Shown here: positions 51,001 through 60,299 of the stretch, one piece after another | Numbering within the stretch: the stretch's first letter is position 1 | How the letters are laid out: each line of letters begins with the position of its first letter | From: Echiichthys vipera | Lineage: Eukaryota > Chordata > Actinopteri > Perciformes > Trachinidae | NCBI GenBank assembly: GCA_963691815.1 | Contig: OY829645.1 | Span: 40,480,094 to 40,544,093 of the forward strand | DNA length: 64,000 nt | Reading direction: 5' to 3' | The notes under the pieces: generated by a model | Told to the model about the DNA's origin: nothing | Database searches by the model: none | The model's input: only the letters and a program-made list of their open reading frames with translations | Translations under genes and position numbers: made by a program

Positions 51001-51498
51001 AATTGAAAAAATAAGTTCCTGACTGGGAAAATTCACACTGCATTAAAATTGTGAGATCTCTTTTCTAGTTCACTTCTAGTTCCATTTAAATTCGTGGGAA
51101 GCAGGTCTGCTTTGCAACTACCAAGTTGAAACCCATCAACCTACTAAAACGACCACATTATATATAACTACAACTTCACCACATTCAGCGATGGTGATGA
51201 TGAAAAAAGTTTATATTGTAAGATGTCAAAACAGTCTTCTAGACTAGAGTATCGAGAGCAAGGAGTGTAAACTCGGCCAAGTCCTCTGGTTCTAGAGAGC
51301 CAGTTGTTTTTATGATTCCCTGTATTGTAGTCAGAGGATGTGTCTGTAGCCCGCAATGATTTGCCTTCATCTGCTGGTAAAACAATGAATTTGACAGTTA
51401 TGCTGTGTTCACTTGTAATTGGAAATCAGGAAACTTCCGTCTTCTGAGTCAGGCTTGTGGTAAGGGCAGAAGTGTAACAGGAACGTGTGTGTATGTGT

Positions 51499-51556
<58 letters not shown>

Positions 51557-52535
51557 ATTTAATAGGGCAACATAAATGGGGCTGACTGGAAGTAGAGAGG
51601 TGAATGAGTTACAATAGTTTACAAAAGAGCAAAACAACAACAAAAAACGTCAATACATAGTGGCCATGAAGGTGACAAGATGGAGAACTCTGAAAAAACA
51701 GGCTCTTGAAATATTGACTGGTTGCTAGATGCATGGGTGCCAGTTCACCTCTGGGGTACTGCTGATGTACCCTTGAGCAAGGCACCTGACTACTCGGGGG
51801 GCCTGTCCATGGACGGACAGCCCCCCCTACTGTGACATCTAATGCATTTGTGTGCATTTCCTGTGTATGTGAAATTAAATAACAGAGTGAAAACAATTAA
51901 ATTGGACAAGGGGGGTTCATGAAGGCTACATTATGATGATTAGAATAATATAATTATAATTATTATTATAATAAAGGGGAGTGACTATACTATAGCAGCA
52001 GCAGCAAAAAGACAGACAGCTGTTTGGATGTAGGCTATCTACTGTATAAATGACTATTTTCATTGTAAATCCATTTTGATTGGTCATGCAGGTTTTTTTT
52101 ATCTAGTTTACAGCAGATATGAATGGAAGATGGAGACGATGGCATATAAATACTAAGGGTGTAAATAATACAATGAATCATGGCTGAATTTACCTGCAAC
52201 AGTTACAGGTTCCTCTTATTGTTCATACTGGCTCACTGTCACTTCGTTAGTGTCAGTACTGAATTACCTGTTTTCCTACTAGTACACACAAGACGTCCGT
52301 GCAAAAAGCCCTTTGTGTAGAGGAAAGACCAGTTAACCTTTATTGTTGACGTTTGTAACTTCCAACGCATTTCACGTGTATCAGATGTATGAGTTCGGTT
52401 GTTTAGCAGAGGATAAATTAGACATAACTTTACCTGAAATTCAGGAAACTTCATTACGGCTGAACTCCGCTGAATTTTAACAGGAACATTCTCGAGGTTG
52501 TTGCTCAAATCCACGGGTCTTTCGTTTGTGTCCAT
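48085..52535 (-). CDS. setmar: SETMAR-type histone-lysine N-methyltransferase (no transposase domain)
   Basis: Two coding exons, 52,535-52,434 and 48,882-48,085, join in phase 0 (FPEFQ then YSPDNIPGPG) and encode 299 aa. The start ATG is in a strong context (TTGACCATGG). The product has a Cys-rich pre-SET, a SET domain with GWGVRTLEAI, CEYAGEVI, RFLNHSCQPN and EELTFDYSGGY, and a post-SET CHCGVANC. SAM-binding and catalytic residues are therefore present, and the pre-SET segment PVFECNALCPCSDAC is close to human SETMAR. The human enzyme is reported to dimethylate H3K36. The frame ends after FLPLDLSIIN with TGA; the mariner transposase fused in anthropoid primates is absent. It is a nuclear chromatin enzyme by family. 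Confidence 0.95.
49396..50163. mobile_element. Possible hAT-like non-autonomous element
   Basis: The left end CAGTGGCGGCTGCC resembles hAT termini. The right end, 'cagtcttagagcaattgccattg', read in reverse begins CAATGGCAATTGC, a degraded match. An internal palindrome 'ggggaagctgagcttccc' occurs near the right end. No transposase frame and no clear 8-bp duplication. Confidence 0.4.
50760..50950. repeat. Teleost dispersed repeat fragment
   Basis: 'gacaaggaggtcatgttt', 'gtttgtctgtcagcagg' and 'catgaaacttgttagaagg' form a repeat I recognise as widespread in fish introns. Class not determined. Confidence 0.55.
51483..51554. repeat. TG microsatellite
   Basis: A (GT)n tract with two TATG interruptions at its left end, in the setmar intron. 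Confidence 0.95.
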
Positions 52536-52637
52536 GGTCAAAACTCATGTCCGAAGTTTCGATGAAACAGCAGCAGAGACTCTAACGTGTCCATGCAAAG
52601 ACATAATAAAGAGTAGACGCCGCATCGACTGCTCCTG

Positions 52638-52665
52638 CCCAATGGTGGGGGCCGCCATCTTGGAC
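52638..52665 (-). promoter_or_regulatory. setmar promoter: CCAAT and YY1-type motifs
   Basis: About 110-125 bp upstream of the setmar ATG the minus strand reads CCAAGATGGCGGC, the YY1 consensus common in TATA-less housekeeping promoters and 5' UTRs. A CCAAT box (plus strand, 52,639-52,643) lies beside it. No TATA box is seen. Note that the motif's own ATG lies upstream of the setmar start. Confidence 0.55.
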
Positions 52666-54606
52666 CGGTCGACTGCTCCTGTCAGTGTAATCAGTTTGGC
52701 AGGAGAAATGAACTGTCAGTGCATCTAGTTAATCAATCATACCTCACTGAATACCAAACTGATTTTAACGCGGTGTTGTTTGCTGTAAAGGTCATACATT
52801 TAGCTATGATACAGGACACATGGTTTGTTTTTTTCTGTAATTAGAAAAACAGGGCCTCTGGTCACCCTGTGATATGATTTAGGCAATAGGTATTTTGCTA
52901 ATCACACACTATAAATATGATAGAGAAGCAGAAACATGGGGAGTAAAGTCAGCAGTTTTAATAATTTTCAACAATATATGATTATGCTATATATGCACAA
53001 TATTTAGTATATAAAATACAAATATTTGATCAACCTGGAGGATTGATATGAGCTGAGAGCACAAAGGAAGATGAGGAGTGGTTCAAAGTTAAAAGATTGT
53101 GTTGGCTCAGCAAGCACAATGACAAAATGAAAATCTTGTATTAAGGAGCTCCTTTTCATGTTAAACACAATCTGATGTTAGTTAAAATTACATATTTCTC
53201 TCTTAACACGTCAAATTATTCTGTTCAATAGACTGAACAAATAACGAGGGAAATGTTTACATGGTGCAATATTAGATTAATTTAGAAGATAGGTTGCTGT
53301 ATTTGAGATCGTCCTGAAATGTTTTCTGACAAATAAAACCACCAGGATTTTTCACATTGTTAGCTTTAATATAGGCTGCAGCTTCTGGGGACCGACTTTA
53401 CATTTAAACCGTTGTATTCATGTGCACAGACAATAATAAAAGATGCCAGTATACTCCTCAGAGTTAATGGGTGAAGGTCTCTCCCAGCAAACCTTTCTCA
53501 CATTGGACAAAAAGACAATTGTACAATATCAAAGCAGAAATTGCAACTCATTGAACAAAAAACCAATGCAGACCTACAAACTCTGGAGTAGTGAAAAAGG
53601 TGACAAAATACAAACTAAAACCCTCTTTATTTACTTCTAATGCCCCGGTTGACATAAAAAAAAACGACTGTTACCAAAAGGTGAGCAGTTTGCAGGTGTG
53701 CAAACGTTCCACTAAACACTTGATGTGAATCAAGCAACATCAGTCTTACGGTTTCCCTCACCCATGTCTACAAAACCAGACAATGACTCAGTATGTGGAT
53801 TATATTGCACATGTTTTCTGATGGACATGGCATCCAACACGAGTGAAACACATCCATATTTAGCCTGGTGTCCCTGGCATCTTCTCTCCAGCATTTCTCA
53901 CATCATCTTGTTCAAGCCAGGCTTGTCATCCACCGAACACAGCCCCCTGTACAAAAAATTCGAATAGAAGCTATTTAATATGTTCGCATCAGTAATTTCC
54001 AAAAATTAAACTGGACAACATTAGGCCTACCTTTGTGATGCATGTCGATGTGGGAGGCTGAAATGCAGAGTCTCTCGGAGTTATTTTATGCCTTTGGACC
54101 ATGCAGATGGAGCGTGAGCGCAACCTCTCTGTGGTCCTTTGTGTACTCATGGCCCTACTTTGTGAAGATCTGAAATGTAATGAGCAAAAATGAATAAGTC
54201 CCATCAGATAATAACTAATAAGTTTAATACAGAGAGTAAGAATAACAGGAAGTGCTAATTTTGTCTTACCCGAGTAGAATTCAAGTTTCTCTTTCAGCTC
54301 TTCATTAATGAGGTTCCTTCCCTCAAATCCCCGAAAAGACTCTTCACTGTTGTCTTTGCCCTCTTTTCTCTGGCCACGGCATTTTCCTTCTCTCGCTCCA
54401 GACTTTCCACTCTTGCCAAGGCCTCATTGAGTCAGGTCCTAAGAGCAGTAGGAGAAGCAGGCAGGGCATAGCCATGTTCCTAGAAGAGAGAGGGATGAGC
54501 ACGGTTTGAGTAATGTTTCACTTCACAAGCAGCACTTTTACACCACTAGTTTATGGCTCCCATACTTTCTTATAGTAATCATCTGTCAAAGCCACTGCCA
54601 TCAATG

Positions 54607-54607
54607 T

Positions 54608-54676
<69 letters not shown>
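54607..54676. repeat. GT microsatellite
   Basis: A nearly pure (GT)n tract of about 70 bp inside the THAP pseudogene, between its third and fourth exon-like blocks. Confidence 0.95.
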
Positions 54677-54677
<1 letters not shown>

Positions 54678-55203
54678 CAGGAATGCATGTTCAACATGTC
54701 TTCAATTGTGTTTATGGGTTTATTTGTGGGTGTGTTTAATATGAGTGGCAGCAAACAAGTGAGATTTCAACATGTCCATTACCATTATAATATGATGTTT
54801 TAAGTAGAAATATTCACATCATTAGGCTGAGGTTGTAGGTGTGAGGTGGCCGTTTCTGGGGGATCCTGAGATGCCACGGACGGGCTTTCTTCAGCTCTCC
54901 TGGAGGTAGACTAGCCCTGCCCTCTTTCAACTAAAATGAAGAAGCATGTTACAATATAAACAATATATACACATATTTATACAGGGATACGTATCTCACG
55001 CTGTCCTGTGATTGATAATCGATATTTACATTTATGGATGCTAACAGCCATATGATTATACTCCATCTTTGGAGGTAAACCGGGAATCTGAAGACAGATT
55101 AACAACATCTCGGAGTCAATCTGACCCGTCCTATCAAAACCGCCTTGCTAAAAATGTTCACATCAAAGCACAGATGAATCACTTGCAGTGAATCCACCTC
55201 TCA

Positions 55204-56540
55204 TTCAAGATTCAAGATTCAAGAAGCTTTATTTATCCCGGGGGAAATTATTGTGCAACAGTTTCAATACAAAAGTGGGAAAGGATCAGAGTGACAATAA
55301 GCTAACATAATCAAATCAAATAAAGCTAACATCAAATAAATCAAACAATAACTAAATGTGACAGAGTGCAACAGACATTGTGGTTAAACGTAGGTGTATA
55401 CAATATACAACAATATGCACTGTGAAATTTAGCAGCATATTGAAATAAAATAAGTACAAACTGAATAAGTGATAAGGAGCGATAAGTGATAACAGTGTTA
55501 AAAACGTAGCAGCATTTCCTACAGGACTTAGTTACAGTAAAGTACAGTGAAGTGCAGCAGCCTTTCTTACTGAAGTAAGTTAGTTACAGTGAAGTGTAGC
55601 AGCCTTTCTTACTGAAGTAAGTTAGTTACAGTAAAGTACAGTGAAGTGTAGCAGCATTACTTACTGAAGTAAGTTAGTTACAGTAAAGTACAGTGAAGTG
55701 TAGCAACATTTCTTACTGAAGTAAGTTAGTTACAGTAAAGTGCAGTGAAGTGTAGCAACATTTCTTACTGAAGTAAGTTAGTTACAGTAAAGTACAGTGA
55801 AGTGTAGCAGCCTTTCTTACTGAAGTAAGTTAGTTACAGTAAAGTGCAGTGAAGTGTAGCAGCCTTTCTTACTGAAGTAAGTTAGTTACAGTAAAGTACA
55901 GTGAAGTGTAGCAGCCTTTCTTACTGAAGTAAGTTAGTTACAGTAAAGTACAGTGAAGTGTAGCAGCCTTTCTTACTGAAGTAAGTTAGTTACAGTAAAG
56001 TGCAGTGAAGTGTAGCAGCCTTTCTTACTGAAGTAAGTTAGTTACAGTAAAGTACAGTGAAGTGTAGCAGCCTTTTTTACTGAAGTTAGTTAGTTACAGT
56101 AAAGTACAGTGAAGTGTAGCAGCATTTCTTACTGAAGTTAGTTAGTTACAGTAAAGTACAGTGAAGTTTAGCAGCCTTTCTTACTGAAGTAAGTTAGTTA
56201 CAGTAAAGTACAGTGAAGTGTAGCAGCCTTTTTTACTGAAGTAAGTAAGTTACAGTAAAGTACAGTGAAGTGTGGCAGCCTTTCTTACTGAAGTAAGTAA
56301 GTTACAGTAAAGTACAGTGAAGTGTAGCAGCATTACTTACTGAAGTAAGTTAGTTACAGTAAAGTACAGTGAAGTGTAGCAGCCTTTCTTACTGAAGTAA
56401 GTTAGTTACAGTAAAGTACAGTGAAGTGTAGCAGCCTTTTTTACTGAAGTAAGTTAGTTACAGTAAAGTACAGTGAAGTGTAGCAGCCTTTCTTACTGAA
56501 GTAAGTTAGTTACAGTAAAGTAAAGTACAGTGAAGTGTAG
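55204..56540 (-). mobile_element. 1.34-kb insertion splitting the THAP exon: LINE-like 3' tail plus tandem array
   Basis: The flanks join into one THAP exon (...TGGGAAGTGGCTTTGATG and AGAGGTGGATTCACTG..., encoding EVALM-RGGFTAS). Between them, minus sense, lie the tandem array, then about 290 bp of unique sequence, then GGGATAAATAAAGCTTC with a (TTGAATC)n tail, the 3' signature of a CR1/Rex-like LINE. Short matching flanks (CATTCAA/CATCAAA on plus) could be the target duplication. No reverse-transcriptase frame is present. Confidence 0.7.
55505..56540. repeat. Minisatellite: about 20 copies of a 42/52-bp unit
   Basis: The unit holds 'gaagtaagttagttacag', 'taaagtacagtgaagtg' and 'tagcagcctttcttact'. 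Most copies are 52 bp; an early one is 42 bp because it lacks one 10-bp 'taaagtacag' sub-repeat, and the last has an extra 5 bp. Copies differ at few sites (CCTTTC, CATTTC, CATTAC variants), implying recent expansion or homogenisation. It lies inside the insertion in the THAP pseudogene. Confidence 0.97.
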
Positions 56541-56764
56541 CATCAAAGCCACTTCCCACTTCTTCCTCACATATTTGTCCTTAGGAAACCTTGAAAATGT
56601 GTCAGTGTTAGGGAATAGGACTTATCAAGTCTCAGTTCATTGACGGCGCTAATCATAGCCTAGCTAGCTAGGACTTCAGTGCAGTAATATCAAAGATCCT
56701 AGCTTTCTCTGGTAATATTTTATTCACAAAATACTACCGATAGTACGGTAATGTTAAATCTTAC

Positions 56765-56844
56765 GTGTGAAAAGTAATCCCCCAAGCCCTATTTGCGGTG
56801 GTCCGCCGATTTGAGCAGTAATATGCAGCACATTGCTCTGGCAT
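56765..56844 (-). pseudogene. THAP locus first exon, still intact
   Basis: ATG to a strong donor (CACAC then GTAAGA) encodes 26 codons plus two bases, MPEQCAAYYCSNRRTTANRA followed by WGITFH. The two cysteines of the C2CH zinc site and the GITFH segment match functional THAP domains. The next exon fragment completes the junction as Thr-Phe-Pro-Lys. This exon alone is undamaged. Confidence 0.8.
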
Positions 56845-56883
56845 CTTGTTTCTTCTGTAGAAACATGACGGGTATGACCGGCC

Positions 56884-56984
56884 CAAGATGGCGGCCGCAT
56901 TTCTTGGGCCCAGCAGCCAATGCGGCGTCTACCCCATTATGTCTTCAGTGTCCAACCTCAAACCTAGAAGCTGTAACTTCCGGT
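56884..56984 (-). promoter_or_regulatory. Retained promoter motifs of the THAP locus (YY1, ETS)
   Basis: The plus strand at 56,884-56,895 reads CAAGATGGCGGC (YY1 type). On minus, ACCGGAAGT (56,984-56,976) is an ETS/GABP site. Both lie within 140 bp of the first ATG, giving a TATA-less housekeeping layout much like the setmar promoter. Confidence 0.45.
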
Positions 56985-56989
56985 AGATG

Positions 56990-58500
56990 AAGTATATTCT
57001 CGCGCCCTCTAGTGGCAAATGGGTCTTATTACGTAACTTTAATATAAAACTACAGCAAGTCCAAATACAAATAATTTAAATCAATTTAAAATCAAGAGCA
57101 GGTATAAAACAATTATTTTTGAGAGGTATAGAGATGGAGCAGGATAGATGTTTGGTAATGGCTTGTTTTAGCCTCTACGGCTGATACGAGCTGTATATTT
57201 GGGTTGTAGCCCTCATAAGAGCATCTTTAGGACTGTTGTTCAGATTATTAGTAAGTGAAAACCAGATTATGATTAAGTGAAAACGTCTTCCTACTCCTTG
57301 TTGGACGTGTAATATTTATTTGGTGGTTTATTTATTTGTTCATGACAATTTGTATAGTTAGTTTGCGTTATTTGTACTGCTCATTTAATTTGTTATTGTT
57401 GTTGGGTTTTTGTTTGTTTTTCTTTTTTTTTAAAGTGTACATGTTCAAAGTTAACTAATCAAATTAGGATTATATATTGACCACCTGGTTTCAGCAGCAG
57501 CAGCAGCTCATTAGGGACAAATACAGCACTACATAAGACAGACATAGATATATACTGTAGATAACTGTTTTATCAAACTACTGTGAAGGTTGAACTGGAG
57601 TGTATTAGAAAACTGATGTCACAGTAAGGGGCACAAGTATATGTTATATTTTCATTTATATATTGTTGAACTGCACTAAACTTTCTTTGCTAAATATTTG
57701 TCCTCCCATCTGCAGGTATTCATCATCACAATTAAGCACTAGCAGATTTCTAATATCCAAGAGTGCATTCAGGAAATTGCAGTACTATCATACGGCCTGC
57801 AGATGGCAGGACTATAGGCAAAGTAGCCCACTGGTATTCATCATTCTGCATAGTGAGCAAAAAAAAAGTGAAATGAAGAGAAATAGATGATTATTGATGA
57901 TATATTATGAACAGATGTAATCAATTAAAGTGTGCCGAACACTTGACATTGCATTTAAAACCCTCTTAAAAGGTTACGTCTTATTTGATTACAAAGCCCT
58001 TTTTAAAAACTCCTTTAAGTTCCATTTTCAGGATGAAGCACATGAAATGTCAAAGAGTAGATTCTGAATACCCACATGAGCTGGCGTCTACTGTCAGATG
58101 ACTCCAGGCGGGTGTACACTTGCAAAACAATGATGACTGAATGGTCACCAGAGAGGGGGATTCATAGTAATTTTGTTTGAATGTCATTCTTTTGTTTTCA
58201 GTGAGTCTCAATGCGTCACCTTTAATGGCGTTACAGTGTTGCGATGTGTAATTTATATGCAGTGGTTTATTCGTCACTGGCTATTTGAGGCAGATGGGGG
58301 GGAGGTCACATTGTCAGCTGGCAGTTCCACACTGCACACAAGAGCCCAAGGATATTCCTTTGAGAATCAGCCTTCATCTTTGTCCTTGGGAAATTAACGC
58401 TGTCAGTCCTGCATCTAAGGTTTTACAAATTGCATACTCAATCACAAGCTGAAATGTTGTAAGAAACTGGTATAAGTATTAGACAATACACTGATTGACA
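56990..58500. other. Intergenic, nothing recognised
   Basis: AT-rich sequence right of the THAP locus promoter. I saw no exon-like frames or clear element ends on either strand. Confidence 0.5.
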
Positions 58501-58539
58501 GTTTGATTTGACAACAACAGAAGCTGCTGAAAAGACTTC

Positions 58540-59960
58540 ATGACGCAACTGCTATGCTCCATAATCAGATCTTCCAAGATGGCTTTAGAAATACACAACA
58601 GACACTTGTACCATCTTTGTTTAAAGTGTTATCATGCTAACACGAAGAGGCTAAAACAAAGTATCTATCTAATCTTGTCCAAACAAGAATTCACGAGCCT
58701 CAAGTTTTCTTTAACTTTATTAACTCTCTTGTAAATCCCTGTGAGGTTCCTTCCATCAGCTTCCCTTTTTGAAGACTTTGTTAATTTTTTTAACAGAAAA
58801 ATCTCTGCTCTCAGGTCTAAGATATACACCCTTTGTTGTTATACCGATGTGCCCAGCTGTTTTCGACCAGTTTGAGTCTGTATCGCTGTCATCACTTACA
58901 GATACAGTGAAGGGTCTGCGATCTACGAACTGCCCTTCTGAAAACATTCCCTCCTTTTTTCTCATAGAAGTTTTTTAAACTGTTGGTTCAAGTGTTCTTG
59001 TTGTTATAAACACTTGTCTCTGTTCAGGCTGTGTCCCAGCTGCCTTTAAACATGCTGTAGTAAAACCTCTAATCAAAAAGAAAAATCTAGACCCCTCTGT
59101 TGTTTCTAATTTCAGACCAATCTCCAAGATACCGTTTCTGTCTAAGGTTCTGGAGAAGGTCTTTGTTCAGCTACAGTAATTTTTAACTCTCCATGGCATC
59201 AATGAAAATGCCAGTCTAGCTTTAAACCGTGCCACAGTATCGCAACGGCCCTTTAAAGAGTTTTTAATGATCTTATTTTAACTATTGATGCAGGTAACTC
59301 TGCTGTCTTGTGCTCCTAGACCTGTCAACTACCTTCGCGCTGTGGATCACAGGACCCTTCTGTTACGATTAGAACAGTGCGTAGGCATCACAGGTACTGC
59401 CCTCAAATGGTTCAAGTCTTATCTGTCTGACAGGAGTTTGCAGTTCACGTCGGGGAATTTTTCTCTACTGCTGCCCCTCTCACCTGTGGAGTCCCTCAAG
59501 GCTCTATTTTGGGCCCTATTCTGTTTTTACTGTACTTGCTGCCCCTGGGATCCATCTGAGTGAAACACAACATTTCTTTCAACTGTTTTGCTGAAGATGT
59601 ACAAATCTATATTCCTTTAAAGTCCAATAGTAAGGACTCATTGCAGCCATTGCTTATCAGATGTAAAAACTTAGATGGAGATACATTTTCTCAACCTTAA
59701 TGAAAAAAAAACTGAGATTATTATGTTTGCCAAATGTCCATAATTTTTCTGCTGGTTTTCTGGGCCCACTTACTCCTAAATCCCGCGCTCATGTAAGGTT
59801 TAAGGCCTATCTTCCTCCCAAAGATCCAGAGAGAGTGATCTATGCCTTTATTTCTTCACCGCTGGATTACTGTAACTCTCTGTATGTTCGTGTCGCCTGC
59901 AACTCGTGCAAAACGGGGGGTCATCTCTATGTTGGCATACTTCTCATTTGCTCTGCAGAT
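58540..59960 (+). mobile_element. Decayed L2-like LINE (reverse transcriptase remnant)
   Basis: In three shifting plus frames, remnants appear in the order of an L2-type second ORF: a pre-RT segment (EDFVNFFNRKISALRS-like), FRPISKIPFLSKVLEKV (RT block 1-2), AVDHRTLLLRLEQCVGITG with ALKWFKSYLSDR (central RT), a FAED-VQIY segment where FADDTQ is expected, and LDYCNSLY near the C-terminus. Several stops and frameshifts and the Asp-to-Glu change in the catalytic motif show that it is dead. The endonuclease part and the 3' tail were not located. Confidence 0.8.
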
Positions 59961-60119
59961 CCATTTGGGAACTCTCATTTGGAGATCTTTTGGGAAGGGA
60001 TGGAAAATACCGGTTGCTGATTGGATAAACTATCTGTCTATCACCACCATACAGGCCGAATCAACCAATCAGATCAACAAAGCATAACACATACCCGCAG
60101 AGTCGAGGCAAAGCTCAAC

Positions 60120-60251
60120 ATGTCGGTAAAGGTTATTTGCCGTTTGTGTAATGCAAATTTACAGATAAAAGGCACAATTTCAGGTGCCTGGTACATATTC
60201 CAACAGAAGGATCCAAGAGAAAAAAGCATTAGCGAGCAGCTTGCTCGATAG
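60120..60251 (+). CDS. Small unrecognised ORF with a CxxC pair
   Basis: ATG to TAG gives 43 codons beginning MSVKVICRLCNANLQIKG, with one CRLC pair and a later WYIFQQKDPREK segment. It looks like a zinc-finger first exon, and I have an impression of similar N-termini in multicopy fish genes, but I cannot name a family. The stop comes immediately after LAR with no donor in frame. The upstream 100 bp, with two 'aaccaatca' boxes, looks like a promoter. It may be a relic of a mobile or multicopy gene. Confidence 0.3.
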   Translation: MSVKVICRLCNANLQIKGTISGAWYIFQQKDPREKSISEQLAR

Positions 60252-60299
60252 CTGCACTCATCTCAAGCCGCCATGTTGGTTATGTTGAACAGTCGCTTC

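Larger units (their letters stand above)
48883..52433 (-). other. setmar intron: content
   Basis: The single 3.55-kb intron contains the hAT-like element at 49,396, a fish repeat at 50,760 and a TG microsatellite at 51,483. No further exon-like frame was found. Confidence 0.8.
53725..56844 (-). pseudogene. THAP-domain / P-element-type (THAP9-like) transposase, disabled
   Basis: Six exon-like blocks follow the order of a THAP9/P-element transposase. Exon 1 (56,844-56,765) gives MPEQCAAYYCSNRR, the THAP zinc-binding start. Exon 2 is in two pieces: 56,589-56,541 (FPKDKYVRKKWEVAL) and about 55,203-55,070 (GFTASDSSVL, stop, CEHF, stop, then a shift into FRFPVYLQRW). A block near 54,800-54,940 has a stop. 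Block 54,479-54,270 is a coiled coil (LNEALARVESLEREKENAVA) with a stop and a frameshift before NLINEELKEKLEFYS. Block 54,169-54,031 has HEYTKDHREVALTLHLHGPK, then a stop. Block 53,946 to about 53,725 has VDDKPGLNKMM, stop, then VSLVLDAMSIRKHVQYNP, keeping the first catalytic Asp of the RNase H-like fold. The rest of the catalytic domain was not found. Confidence 0.85.

Noticed and set aside
54506..54803. Cys/Val-rich and His/Thr-rich frames
   Set aside because: They are translations of the GT microsatellite.
55505..56540. CRISPR-like array
   Set aside because: Units are contiguous tandem copies with no unique spacers, and the genome is eukaryotic.
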